Below are positions 33,494 through 43,134 of a stretch of DNA of 64,000 nt, piece by piece. The translations under genes and the position numbers were made by a program. Within the stretch, counting starts at the first letter, position 1. Each line of letters begins with the position of its first letter. The notes below the pieces were generated by a model that saw nothing but the letters and a program-made list of their open reading frames with translations, was not told where the DNA came from and searched no databases. Source of the DNA: JANLVI01 sp031363915 (lineage in GTDB: Bacteria; Vulcanimicrobiota; Vulcanimicrobiia; Vulcanimicrobiales; Vulcanimicrobiaceae); contig JANLVI010000002.1 of assembly GCA_031363915.1 (NCBI GenBank), positions 52,390 to 116,389 of the forward strand. The letters run 5' to 3'.

Positions 33494-33542
33494 CGATGCA
33501 TACGCCTTTCGATATCGTCTGTGCATAGACGGGGAGAACGAA

Positions 33543-34031
33543 ATGGACACCGACATGATGGATCCCATGGGCGATTCAACCGCTTCGGCAGCGCCCAAAA
33601 AAGCAACGCGCAAGAAGTCCTCGCGCAAGAAATCGACCGCCAAGAAGACGGCCGGACGCAAGAAAACCGGAGCCAAGAAAACGGCCGGACGCAAGAAAGC
33701 CGGAGCCAAGAAAACGGCCGGACGTAAGAAAGCGGGAGCCAAGAAAACCGCTGGACGCAAGAAAGCCGGAGCCAAGAAAACGGCCGGACGTAAGAAAGTG
33801 GGAGCCAAGAAAACCGCTGGACGCAAGAAAGCCGGAGCCAAGAAAACGGCCGGACGTAAGAAAGCGGGAGCCAAGAAAACCGCTGGACGCAAGAAAGCCG
33901 GAGCCAAGAAAACGGCCGGTCGCAAGAAGGCCGGAGCCAAGAAAACTGCCGGTCGCAAGAAGACCGCAGTGAAGAAAACCGCCGGACGTAAAAAGGCCGG
34001 CGCTCGGAAAAAGACCTCGCGCAAGAAGTAG
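33543..34031 (+). CDS. Histone H1-like lysine/alanine-rich repeat protein
   Basis: A 162-residue, extremely basic protein. After a short acidic start (MDTDMMDPMGDSTASAAP) it is made of KK-rich segments and then eleven copies of an 11-residue unit, (A/T/V)GAKKTAGRKK, ending AGARKKTSRKK. Such proteins (compare AlgP, HctB and eukaryotic H1 tails) bind DNA or RNA without sequence preference and compact the nucleoid. No folded domain is predicted. GGGGAG lies 6 bp before ATG. It has its own promoter candidate and a strong terminator, so it is probably highly expressed as a single gene. It is adjacent to topA, divergently, which suggests a common role in chromosome topology. Confidence 0.85.
   Translation: MDTDMMDPMGDSTASAAPKKATRKKSSRKKSTAKKTAGRKKTGAKKTAGRKKAGAKKTAGRKKAGAKKTAGRKKAGAKKTAGRKKVGAKKTAGRKKAGAKKTAGRKKAGAKKTAGRKKAGAKKTAGRKKAGAKKTAGRKKTAVKKTAGRKKAGARKKTSRKK
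33636..33995 (+). repeat. Tandem 33-bp coding repeat with 66-bp higher-order units
   Basis: Eleven 33-bp units (the first 30 bp) encode the KKTAGRKK repeats. Two codon versions alternate (GGACGTAAG... with GCTGGACGC...), so the DNA repeats with a 66-bp period: GGACGTAAGAAAG starts at 33720, 33786 and 33852. Only one amino-acid change (Ala to Val, GCG to GTG near 33798) separates the copies, pointing to recent duplication of a two-unit block. Confidence 0.9.
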
Positions 34032-34046
34032 TTCGAGCGCCTAGAG

Positions 34047-34083
34047 AAAGAGCGTGATCCTCGCGGATCACGCTCTTTTTTTG

Positions 34084-34085
<2 letters not shown>
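34047..34085 (+). terminator. Strong intrinsic terminator after the H1-like gene
   Basis: AAAGAGCGTGATCC (34047-34060), loop TCGC, GGATCACGCTCTTT (34065-34078): a perfect 14-bp stem, with the T-run extending to 34082. It separates the plus-strand H1-like gene from the minus-strand oppF gene, which ends at 34084. Confidence 0.95.
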
Positions 34086-35144
<1,059 letters not shown>

Positions 35145-35148
<4 letters not shown>

Positions 35149-36191
35149 CGTGCGGCGATCTCACTCCCCGCGATGCGGGGACGGTTCTCGGCGGGGCGCG
35201 TCTTCTGGCCCTCGGCGCGCTCGTCGTAGAGGAAGCAGCGCGCCTGATGACCACCGCCGAAATCGTAGAGCGGGACTTGCTCGTCGCAGATCGGCATCTT
35301 GTACTTGCAGCGCGGGGCAAACGAACAGCCCGGCGGCATCCGCAAGAGGTTGGGCGGCTGGCCTTCGATCGGGATTAGCTTTTGGCTGACGTCCGAATCC
35401 ATGCGCGGCAGCGATTCGAGCAGCCCGATCGTATACGGGTGCTTGGGCTCGTTGAAGATCTGGTCGGCCGACCCGAATTCGACCATGTTGCCCGCGTACA
35501 TCACGAGCACGTTCTTGCACGTTTCGGCAACGACGCCGAGATCGTGCGTGATGAGGATGATCGCCGAACCGAGCCGCGTCTGCATCTCGTTCATCAACTC
35601 GATGATCTGGGCTTGAATCGTCACGTCGAGCGCCGTCGTGGGCTCGTCGGCGATGAGGAGGCTAGGATCGCACGAGAGCGCCATCGCGATCATGACGCGC
35701 TGGCGCATGCCGCCGGAGAACTGGTGCGGGTAGTCTTTGATGCGCTTCTCGGGGCTCGGAATACGCACGAGCTTGAGCATGTCGACCGCGCGATCCCATG
35801 AGTCTTTTTTGCTCAGCTTCAAGTGCAGTTGCGTCGCCTCTGCGATTTGTTCGCCTACGGTGAGCACCGGGTTGAGCGAGGTCATCGGATCTTGAAAGAT
35901 CATCGCGATATCGTGACCGCGGATCTTGCGCATCGCAGGCTCGCTCTTCTCAAGCAAATTCTCGCCTTTGAAAAGGACCGTCCCCGCTTCGATTTTACCC
36001 GGCGGCTGCGGAATGAGGCGCATGATCGAGAGCGCGTTGACCGATTTGCCCGAGCCCGATTCACCGACGATGCCGAGCGTCGATCCCGCATCGACGGAAT
36101 ACGAGAGCCCATCGACGGCACGCACGATGCCGTCGTCGGTCTTGAATGAAGTCTTGAGCCCGGTGACTTGAAGCAGCGGTTGATCGGGCAC
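35145..36191 (-). CDS. oppD: Oligopeptide/dipeptide ABC transporter ATP-binding protein (OppD/DppD type)
   Basis: A 348-residue ABC ATPase with Walker A GIVGESGSGKSVNALSI, Q-loop MIFQDPMTSLNPVLTVGEQI, signature FSGGMRQRVMIAMALSC, Walker B LLIADEPTTALDV and H-loop ILITHDLGVVAETC. The C-terminal RMPPGCSFAPRCKYKMPIC cysteine motif marks the peptide-transporter class. The start is GTG at 36191, 6 bp after secG. Coupled to oppF by a 4-bp overlap. Peptide or nickel substrates cannot be distinguished from the ATPases alone. Confidence 0.92.
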
Positions 36192-36197
36192 GCGCGG

Positions 36198-36575
36198 TTA
36201 GATGCCCGAAATGCTAATGAGCGTTGCGAAGATCACGAATGTGATCGCGATGACGGTCGTGACGCGCTGGATCTGGCCTTCGAATCCGAGCCGCCCTTTA
36301 TATGCCGAATCGACTCGGCCGCCGAGCGTCCCGGTGAGGCCCTCGTTCTTGGTCGTCTGAATCGCAAGGAGAAACACGAGCAGAATCGCCGAGATGACGA
36401 AGATTCCGGCGAACGTGTGGGTGAGCCAGGCGGCATGATCGGCGAGCCACGACTTCGGAACGAAGGTGTAGTTGAAGTTCCGAAGCGCGGAGGGAAGCGG
36501 AAGGGTTGTCGCCTTCGCAGCCGGCGCCGTAGCAGCGGAAACCGGTAACGCCGCAGCGAGCAGCAGGGTGATCAC
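36198..36575 (-). CDS. secG: SecG preprotein translocase subunit with N-terminal extension
   Basis: A 125-residue protein. The second half, LLVFLLAIQTTKNEGLTGTL through GGRVDSAYKGRLGFEGQIQR and VTTVIAITFVIFATLISI, is SecG: two helices joined by the Gly-rich loop. The first 50 residues are extra: a hydrophobic N-terminus that looks like a signal peptide (ITLLLAAALPVSAAT) and a linker (RNFNYTFVPKSWLADHAAW). Standard SecG begins near the first helix. GTG at 36575 has AAGGAG 11 bp upstream. SecG helps SecYE-SecA secretion. In the same direction as oppD (6-bp gap). Confidence 0.85.
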   Translation of the reverse strand: MITLLLAAALPVSAATAPAAKATTLPLPSALRNFNYTFVPKSWLADHAAWLTHTFAGIFVISAILLVFLLAIQTTKNEGLTGTLGGRVDSAYKGRLGFEGQIQRVTTVIAITFVIFATLISISGI

Positions 36576-36645
36576 GGTGAGAGTGGCTCCTTAGAAAGAA
36601 GGGGTTGTATCACGCTCCCCACCAGGCGTCCACGGACGTACGGAT

Positions 36646-38538
36646 CTAGGACGTGATGGGTAAGGCGACTTCGATCGCTGCGATGCGAGCGGCCAGGTTG
36701 TCGGCCGAGAGGCCGACGAGGGCACGCTGCTTAGCTTGGGTGCTTTGATGAACGAGGATGTTGGGGACGCCGATTCGCTCGACACGGACCCCAAGGCCAC
36801 GGTCGACAACGAATTCGACAACCGCCGAGCCATAGCCGCCCGCAAGCGAATGTTCCTCTAACGTGATGAACCGGTCGTGCGTCTCGGCCAGCTCCAGGAT
36901 CAGCGATTCATCGAGGGGCTTCGCAAAGCGAGCGTTCACGATTGTCGGCTTGGGCCCGCCCGCAGATGCGATTTGGTCGTACGCATCGAGCGCAATATCG
37001 ACCGTGGTGCCGTACGCAAAGACCGCCACGCGCTCCCCGCGGCGAAGCACCTCGGAGCGGCCCTGCACGATCGGAGCGATCGGCTCGTCGTGACGGCCGC
37101 TGGTCGTGCCGCGCGGGTACCGGATGCCGACCGGCGTGCCGAGGCTCAGCGCGTGCTCGAGCATCGGTGCGAGTTCGTATTCGTTGCGCGGCGCCATCAA
37201 CGTCATGTTGGGCAGCGTGCGCATGTAGGCGATATCGTAGAGCCCCATGTGCGTCGGGCCGTCGTCGCCAACGAAGCCCGCACGATCGATCGCGAAGATC
37301 ACCGGCAAATTCTGCACGCAGACGTCGTGAACGACTTGATCGTAGGCGCGCTGCAAGAAGGTCGAGTAGATCGCGCAAACGGGTTTGAATCCGCTTGCAG
37401 CCATGCCCGCGGCAAAACACACCGCGTGCGCTTCGGCGATGCCGACATCGAAGTACCGGTCGGGGAATCGTTTCGCAAATTTCGCAAGCCCCGTACCGTC
37501 GGGCATGGCAGCGGTAATGCCGACGATCTTGGAATCTTTTTCAGCAGCAGCCATCAGCGCATCGGCGAAAAACGCCGGGAACGCGGGGCGCGACTCGGGC
37601 TTCTTCTCGATCTTTCCGTTCTCGATTTGGAACGCGCCCAGGCCGTGAAACGTGCGCGCGTCGAGCTCGGCGGGTTCGAAGCCTTTGCCTTTTTTCGTGT
37701 TGACGTGCAAGAGCACGGGTCCATTGATTTTACGCGCGTTCGATAGCACGTCGACGAGCGTATCGTAGTCATGCCCGTCGATCGGACCGATGTAGCGGAA
37801 GCCCATTTCCTCGAAGATCACGGCCGCTTTAGAGTCGGGCGTCACGAATTTCATCGCTGCAACTTCCGCCGAGGAGAGCGCTTTGCGCGCCGTTTTGCCG
37901 AGCGGCACCGCGCCGAGGACGTCTTTTGTTTTCTCACGCGCGAACGTGAAGAGCGGCTTGGAACGGAGCACCGAGAGATACGAGGCGATCGAGCCGACGT
38001 TCGGCGCAATCGACATCTCGTTATCGTTAAGAATGACGATGAAGTTGGTTTTCAGGGCGCCGGCGTTATTGAGCGCTTCGTAGGCCAGGCCGCCGGTGAG
38101 TGCGCCGTCACCGATAACCGCGACGATCGTCGAGTGTTCTTTCCGCAAATCGCGCGCAAGCGCCATCCCCAGCGCCGCCGAGACCGACGTCGATGCGTGT
38201 CCGGCGCCGAAGACGTCGTATTCGGATTCCGTGCGCATCGTGAAGCCGGAAAGCCCGCCGGCTTGGCGGATCGTGTTAAAGCGCTCGCGCCGTCCGGTCA
38301 GCAGCTTGTGCACGTAGCACTGATGGCTGACGTCCCAAACGATCTTGTCTGCCGGAAGGTCGAGCACGCGGTGCAAGGCCAGGGTAAGTTCGACGACGCC
38401 GAGATTGGGAGCCAGGTGGCCGCCGTTGGTCGAGCAGACCGCGACGAGTGTCTCGCGGATCTCTGCTGCCAGGGTATCGATCTCAGCGCGATTGAGCGCG
38501 CGGACGTCGGCGGGCGAGTTGATGCGTTCCAGAACCAT
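36646..38538 (-). CDS. dxs: 1-deoxy-D-xylulose-5-phosphate synthase
   Basis: A 630-residue thiamine diphosphate enzyme: pyruvate plus glyceraldehyde 3-phosphate to DXP, first step of the MEP isoprenoid pathway and a source for thiamine and pyridoxal. Visible: GDGALTGGLAYEALNNAGAL (ThDP/Mg motif), DVSHQCYVHKLLTGR, FDVGIAEAHAVCFAAGMA and DRAGFVGDDGPTHMGLYD. Length is normal. ATG at 38538 has no clear Shine-Dalgarno; TCTAAT lies 8 bp upstream, so a very short leader is possible. Separated from secG by 70 bp without an obvious terminator. Confidence 0.96.
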   Translation of the reverse strand: MVLERINSPADVRALNRAEIDTLAAEIRETLVAVCSTNGGHLAPNLGVVELTLALHRVLDLPADKIVWDVSHQCYVHKLLTGRRERFNTIRQAGGLSGFTMRTESEYDVFGAGHASTSVSAALGMALARDLRKEHSTIVAVIGDGALTGGLAYEALNNAGALKTNFIVILNDNEMSIAPNVGSIASYLSVLRSKPLFTFAREKTKDVLGAVPLGKTARKALSSAEVAAMKFVTPDSKAAVIFEEMGFRYIGPIDGHDYDTLVDVLSNARKINGPVLLHVNTKKGKGFEPAELDARTFHGLGAFQIENGKIEKKPESRPAFPAFFADALMAAAEKDSKIVGITAAMPDGTGLAKFAKRFPDRYFDVGIAEAHAVCFAAGMAASGFKPVCAIYSTFLQRAYDQVVHDVCVQNLPVIFAIDRAGFVGDDGPTHMGLYDIAYMRTLPNMTLMAPRNEYELAPMLEHALSLGTPVGIRYPRGTTSGRHDEPIAPIVQGRSEVLRRGERVAVFAYGTTVDIALDAYDQIASAGGPKPTIVNARFAKPLDESLILELAETHDRFITLEEHSLAGGYGSAVVEFVVDRGLGVRVERIGVPNILVHQSTQAKQRALVGLSADNLAARIAAIEVALPITS

Positions 38539-38574
38539 AGTAAAGGATTAGACGACGCCCAGCCGTAGACCCGG

Positions 38575-39225
38575 GTGGTGCAGCAGCGCCCCATGCCACC
38601 GACAAAGCTCCGACCGGCGCCCATCCGCTTCCGGGCGCGCGTCTGGACGGATGTAGCACGCATCTTCTCGACGATTTGCAATCCGTTTCTAACGGCGCTC
38701 TCCCTCTTCGTTATCTTAGCCTATCAAACGACCGCAACGCCGCTAGCCTTCTGGCTCCAGGTGTTGCAGAGTACACTCTTTACCTCGATCGCCCCGATGC
38801 TCGCGATTTTCTGGATGTACGCGACCGGCCGTATCAGCGATCTCGACATGTCGATCCGCGAAGAGCGCTCGAAAGTCTTTGGCATTTTCGTCGTGTTCTA
38901 CGTGCTCGGCACGATCGAACTCTACGTCACGCATGCGCCAAAAATCGTCATCGCAACGATGGCCGGATACGCGCTGAGCTCGGTGCTCGTCCAGGCGATC
39001 ACGCAGTACTGGAAGATTTCCACGCACGCACTCGGCGTGACCGCACCGATCGTCGTGCTGATCGCCGTCTTCAGTTGGCTGCCGCTGCCGCTCCTGATTT
39101 TGATTCCGGTCGTCGGCTGGGCGCGCGTCTATTTGCACGCGCACACGATCTTGCAGGTCATCGCCGGAACCGTGCTCGGGGGCACGTCGACCTGGCTGCT
39201 CTTACGGCTCTTCGGTTTGCCTTAG
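38575..39225 (+). CDS. PAP2-superfamily membrane protein
   Basis: A protein of up to 216 residues with about six hydrophobic segments. PAP2 phosphatase motifs are recognisable but changed: IREERSKVF (motif 1), KISTHALG in place of PSGH, and ARVYLHAHTILQV where SRxxxxxHxxxD is expected, so the last Asp is Gln. It may dephosphorylate isoprenoid diphosphates or lipids, or be an inactive relative. The start is GTG at 38575 or ATG at 38593. Divergent from dxs (36 bp), which makes an isoprenoid link attractive but unproven. The stop interlocks with that of the convergent GNAT gene (TTAG). Confidence 0.7.
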   Translation: MVQQRPMPPTKLRPAPIRFRARVWTDVARIFSTICNPFLTALSLFVILAYQTTATPLAFWLQVLQSTLFTSIAPMLAIFWMYATGRISDLDMSIREERSKVFGIFVVFYVLGTIELYVTHAPKIVIATMAGYALSSVLVQAITQYWKISTHALGVTAPIVVLIAVFSWLPLPLLILIPVVGWARVYLHAHTILQVIAGTVLGGTSTWLLLRLFGLP

Positions 39226-39758
39226 GCGCTCAGGGCGCGCGCTCGACGGCGAAAGAGCAGCGTGGAATCGCCCCGGAACGTCGTGAGGTGTGAGTCACCG
39301 AAACCGCACTTTTCGGCGACGCGAATCGAGTCGGCGTTCGCCGCATTGATGATGCAGACGACCTGCGGGTCGGCGAGGTTTGCATCGCTCCATGCGAGCG
39401 CCGCGCTGACCGCTTCCGTTGCGTAACCGCGTCCGAAAAACGCTGATCCGAGCACCCAACCGATTTCGGGGATCCCGACGATCGAGGGTTCCATCACGCG
39501 CCGGTGATCGCCGAATCCAACTTCGCCGATATACTGCCCGCTCGCCGCGTCCTCGACGATCCAGTACCCGTACCCGATCAGCGACCACATCCCGGCGTAA
39601 CGCTGTAAGCGCCCCCACGTCTCGTCGCCCGTCGACGCACGCCCGGTGATATATCGCGTAACGAGCGGATCGCTCCAGAGTGCTAGGCAATCGTCGAAAT
39701 CATCAGCGCGGACCGCGCGCATCTTCAAGCGCTCGGTGGTAAGCACGGGCGCGTGCAT
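39222..39758 (-). CDS. GNAT-family N-acetyltransferase (RimJ/RimL-like)
   Basis: A 178-residue acetyltransferase. Start LTTERLKMRAVRADDFDDCL is typical of RimJ/RimL-type enzymes; the acetyl-CoA-binding region is FFGRGYATEAVSAALAW, and INAANADSIRVAEKCGF is the conserved last part. ATG at 39758 is directly after the murI stop (TAGTATG), so it is coupled to murI. A longer frame upstream overlaps murI and is not family-like. Substrate (protein N-terminus, amine or antibiotic) unknown. Confidence 0.85.
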   Translation of the reverse strand: MHAPVLTTERLKMRAVRADDFDDCLALWSDPLVTRYITGRASTGDETWGRLQRYAGMWSLIGYGYWIVEDAASGQYIGEVGFGDHRRVMEPSIVGIPEIGWVLGSAFFGRGYATEAVSAALAWSDANLADPQVVCIINAANADSIRVAEKCGFGDSHLTTFRGDSTLLFRRRARALSA

Positions 39759-39759
39759 A

Positions 39760-40527
39760 CTATACGGCGAGGCTTTCTGCCGCCGCGACGGTAGCGTGTG
39801 GATCGTCCATCCACGCGCGCACGTTGGCTTCGAACGCGCGCACATCGCCGTTTGTGAAGTAGCGCGTCGTCGCGTTGCCGCGCGTCGCGCACAGGGCCGC
39901 GGTGGCGTGCGCTTGCGCCAGCGCCGGATCGACGATCGCCGTCGACGATGGAAGCAACGCGCGAAAATGCTCGGCGAGCAGCGGATAATGCGTGCACCCG
40001 AGGATCACCGCATCGACCGGCCCGGCGATGTGCGCGACGACGTCGGCGACGGCGGCGCGCGCCTGCAGGGAGGCGGCAAGGCCGCCCTCGACGAGCGGGA
40101 CGAGCAGCGGGGCGGCGATCTCTTGCACGGTGATGGTGGGGGCGTGGAGCGCGATCTTTCGCGCGTAGGCACCGCTGCGCACCGTCGCTTGCGTGGCAAT
40201 CACGGCGACGCGTCCGTGCGCGGTTGCGGCGATCGCGCGTGCGCAGTTGTCGATGAGGTCGAGCGCCCGCGTGCGCGTAATCGGCCAGCCGTATTTTCCG
40301 CCGATCGCGCACGACGTATTGCACGCCATCACGATGCCGCCAATCGGGAAGCGTTCGAGAAACGCGAGATTTTCGCCGAGCAGATGCAAGAGATCGGCAT
40401 CCGTGCGCTCCCCGTACGGAACGTGGGCCTGGTCGGCGAAATACACGATGTCTTCGTCCGGCGCGAGCGCCCGCACGGCTTTGAGAACGGTCAGACCGCC
40501 GAGCCCCGAATCGAAGAGCCCCAGCAC
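39760..40527 (-). CDS. murI: Glutamate racemase
   Basis: A 255-residue cofactor-independent racemase providing D-glutamate for peptidoglycan. It begins LGLFDSGLGGLTVLKAVRAL; catalytic Cys pair in MACNTSCAI (about residue 70) and ILGCTHYPLLAEHF (about residue 180), with VYFADQAHVPYGER as the substrate-binding block. GTG at 40527 overlaps the stop of the amidase gene by 1 bp. The amidase-murI-GNAT run is on one transcript by spacing. Confidence 0.95.
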   Translation of the reverse strand: MLGLFDSGLGGLTVLKAVRALAPDEDIVYFADQAHVPYGERTDADLLHLLGENLAFLERFPIGGIVMACNTSCAIGGKYGWPITRTRALDLIDNCARAIAATAHGRVAVIATQATVRSGAYARKIALHAPTITVQEIAAPLLVPLVEGGLAASLQARAAVADVVAHIAGPVDAVILGCTHYPLLAEHFRALLPSSTAIVDPALAQAHATAALCATRGNATTRYFTNGDVRAFEANVRAWMDDPHATVAAAESLAV

Positions 40528-42587
40528 TACCGTTCGCCTGCCATCGACGCGCTGGCGGGCTGCGTGCGCGTATAATCGCGCACGCCATTCGCGATGCCTT
40601 GCGCGACGTGCTGCAAAAAATCCGGCGAACGCATGAGCGCGGCGTCGCTTGAGTTGGAGATGAATCCGGTTTCGACGAGGATTGCGGGCATCGTGGTCTT
40701 TCGCGTGACGTACAGCCGACCGGCGCGGGCACCATCGTCTTTGGTTCCGAGGAGCGGCATGAGATCGCGCTGCACCGCGTCGGCGAGCGGCTTATCGATG
40801 GCCTTCGTGTAGAACGTCATCGTCCCGTTGAGGTCGCTGCGGGTGAAGCTGTTGATGTGCACGCTGATAAAGAGCCGCGCGTTCTGGAGGTTCGCAACGT
40901 CGACTCGCGCCTGGAGTTCTTCGGCATCGGCGGCATTCGCGCGAGCCACGTCGACATCGGTCGTGCGCGTCATCTTCACCGTCCATCCTTGCGCGACGAG
41001 CAGCGCCCGGAGCCGGAGTGCGATGTCAAGCGTGAGATTCTTTTCAATCAACCCGTTGCCGAGTGCGCCGCTATCGCTGCCGCCATGGCCGGGATCGATC
41101 ACGATGAGTTTGGAACCGTTCGGCGGCGCGGCGTATTTCCAAGGCGCGCCCGATCCGAGGGGCGTCGGATACGCCGATGCACCGGGCGCGAGTGTCTCGC
41201 CCGGATACGGCGTTCCGAAACCGCCTGCGGGCACAACCGGCGGCGCGCCGATCGCACCGCTTCCGACGCGCATACCGTCGGTGGCGGTACTGCCGTCGAC
41301 GGCAAGCGAAAGTCCACCGTCCAGCGGCACGATTTCGACGCGCCGTTCGCCTTTGAGCGTTAGCGCGACGCGCACGATCGGAATCGGCGTGGTCGCAACT
41401 TGACGCGCCCGAACCGCATCGACCGCCGCGACGTTCGGCCGCTCGTCGCGTCCCGAACCGCTGAGCAACGCGTTCTTGAAATCTATGTACCAGCGATTAT
41501 CGGACAGCCGATGCCACTCGTACGAGACCGGACCGCTCGCGCTAACGCGGACGCTCACGCCATCACCGAGCGGATCGACCCCGACGTCGGTGATGTACAC
41601 GGGTGATGCCGACGCCTGCGTACCGCTTCCGCCGGCGATAGCCTCCGGCGGAAGCGTCGCTACTGGCGCGGTGTTTCCGCTCGGCGCGTAGGTCGCGACC
41701 GCGAGCGGCGCGGGTGAGGGCGTCGCGGCGGTGCGCGGCGCTTTCATCGGCAGCGCTTGCGCGACGGCGGGCTGCGTGATGCCCGGCGTGAACCACTCGG
41801 GAATCGCGCCGCCGAGCGCCGTTCCCGACGGACCGAACGCAAGCGCCAATTCGTTGCTCGAGGGTGCGGTCGCAAGCCCGTGCGCGACGCCCGCGGGGCC
41901 TTCAATCGTCACGGTCGTCGTCGGATTTTTCGGATTGCCGCTCACCAGCACGTCGACTTCGTTCACCGCACCGCTGCTCAAACGCCGCGTCTGCGGAAGC
42001 GTGGACGCAACGCCGGAAAATGCAATCGTCAGGCGTTCGGGCGACTCGGCGATCTTCGTGTATTTGAGCGGAATCGCGGCTCGGAACGTCAGCGTCGTGC
42101 GCTTCGCCTCGGTCCGCACGTCGAGGCCACCAAGCTGCGGCTGCAAGACCGTCTCACTGCCGATCTTCACGGGCTCGACATAGAGGGCACGGGCGAGCGC
42201 CAAAAATGGCACGTAGAGTTCGTTTGCCTCGAGATACGGCGCGAACGGGGCACGTGTCGTTACGCCGCCGCCGGAGATCTGCGCATCGCCGAGCGTCAGC
42301 GTAATGGTGCGTCGATCGGCCGTCGTTACGATCACGTAGTTTTGTCCCGGTGCAAAGGCGAGAGTGGCGCCGAGTTTTCCGAGAAACCGCTCGAAACCGC
42401 CGTCGTGGACGGCGACGGCGACGTCCCCTTTGACCTCGATCGAGCGTTCGAGGATCAACTTCGTTCCAACGAACCAGAAGGCGCTCGCTTCTTGGGCGCG
42501 CAGCGGCACCGGCGCGCAGAGCACGACGAGCGTCAGCGCGAGAAACGCGCTACCAGCTCGAGCGCGAAAGCGGCTCATCAAGCTCAA
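40527..42587 (-). CDS. N-acetylmuramoyl-L-alanine amidase (AmiC type) with N-terminal AMIN-like region
   Basis: A 686-residue exported protein. After a signal peptide (LALTLVVLCAPVPLRAQ) come a copper amine oxidase-like beta domain (VGTKLILERSIEVKGD, FAPGQNYVIVTT), AMIN-like repeats (LTFRAAIPLKYTKI, YEWHRLSDNRWYIDFKNALL), a Pro/Ala linker and an Amidase_3 domain: LIVIDPGHGGSDSGALG, GLIEKNLTLDIALRLRALL, LFISVHINSF and ILVETGFISN, giving the zinc His-Glu-His set and the catalytic Glu. It cleaves the amide bond between MurNAc and the peptide, usually at division. TTG at 42587 has GGAGG 5 bp upstream; ATG at 42578 is the alternative. Overlaps the GerMN gene by 38 bp. Confidence 0.92.
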   Translation of the reverse strand: MSLMSRFRARAGSAFLALTLVVLCAPVPLRAQEASAFWFVGTKLILERSIEVKGDVAVAVHDGGFERFLGKLGATLAFAPGQNYVIVTTADRRTITLTLGDAQISGGGVTTRAPFAPYLEANELYVPFLALARALYVEPVKIGSETVLQPQLGGLDVRTEAKRTTLTFRAAIPLKYTKIAESPERLTIAFSGVASTLPQTRRLSSGAVNEVDVLVSGNPKNPTTTVTIEGPAGVAHGLATAPSSNELALAFGPSGTALGGAIPEWFTPGITQPAVAQALPMKAPRTAATPSPAPLAVATYAPSGNTAPVATLPPEAIAGGSGTQASASPVYITDVGVDPLGDGVSVRVSASGPVSYEWHRLSDNRWYIDFKNALLSGSGRDERPNVAAVDAVRARQVATTPIPIVRVALTLKGERRVEIVPLDGGLSLAVDGSTATDGMRVGSGAIGAPPVVPAGGFGTPYPGETLAPGASAYPTPLGSGAPWKYAAPPNGSKLIVIDPGHGGSDSGALGNGLIEKNLTLDIALRLRALLVAQGWTVKMTRTTDVDVARANAADAEELQARVDVANLQNARLFISVHINSFTRSDLNGTMTFYTKAIDKPLADAVQRDLMPLLGTKDDGARAGRLYVTRKTTMPAILVETGFISNSSDAALMRSPDFLQHVAQGIANGVRDYTRTQPASASMAGER

Positions 42588-43047
42588 AGTGGCCTCCGGG
42601 TAGCGTTGCGACTTTGGCTCCGCCGATCGTGATGCGAACGGATTTGATATTCGGCAGAGCGGTCAGGGTCCAAACCAGCGACTTGAATTCACCGTCTTCG
42701 GCAAAGCCGCCAGCGGCCGATGAATCGATCTCTTTTGAGATATCGACATGAATCGTCGAACCCTCAACGTCCACGGCGTTGACGTGCGTTCCCGTCGGGA
42801 AACGAATCGCATCGACGCCCGGGGCGGGCCCGGCAAGGACTTGGGTCGCGGTGTAAAACGCAACGCTCTTGAGATCGCGAGCGGAGCCGAGGCTCACGCG
42901 CCACGGCACCTCGGTCTGGCCGTCGAGCTTGGTATAGTAAACCGTTACCGTATCGCCGGCGGCGGGACGTTGATTGAACCACCACCATGCCCCGTAGGCC
43001 GCGGCCGCAAAGAGTGCGACAAAGATGAGGGTTCGCAGCGATCTCAC
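42550..43047 (-). CDS. GerMN-domain membrane protein
   Basis: A 165-residue protein: N-terminal membrane helix (TLIFVALFAAAAYGAWWWF), then one GerMN domain (VTVYYTKLDGQTEVPWRVSL, FPTGTHVNAVDVEGSTIHVD, LVWTLTALPNIKSVRITIGG). GerMN occurs in the spore-germination protein GerM and in many non-sporulating bacteria with wall amidases. GTG at 43047 is chosen because it places the helix near the N-terminus; longer frames are basic and unconserved. It starts the unit GerMN-amidase-murI-GNAT. No sporulation genes are seen, so a wall-linked role is inferred. Confidence 0.82.
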   Translation of the reverse strand: MRSLRTLIFVALFAAAAYGAWWWFNQRPAAGDTVTVYYTKLDGQTEVPWRVSLGSARDLKSVAFYTATQVLAGPAPGVDAIRFPTGTHVNAVDVEGSTIHVDISKEIDSSAAGGFAEDGEFKSLVWTLTALPNIKSVRITIGGAKVATLPGGHFELDEPLSRSSW

Positions 43048-43134
43048 GGACGTATAAGTTCGGAGAAACGGAGAAAACCGCCTGTGGCCGTGCGTGGCGG
43101 AGGGAGGCGTGCGCGCGCGTCCTAACCGCAAGCC

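Noticed and set aside
33636..33995. CRISPR-like regular repeats
   Set aside because: The 33-bp repeats are contiguous, without spacers, and encode KKTAGRKK in frame.
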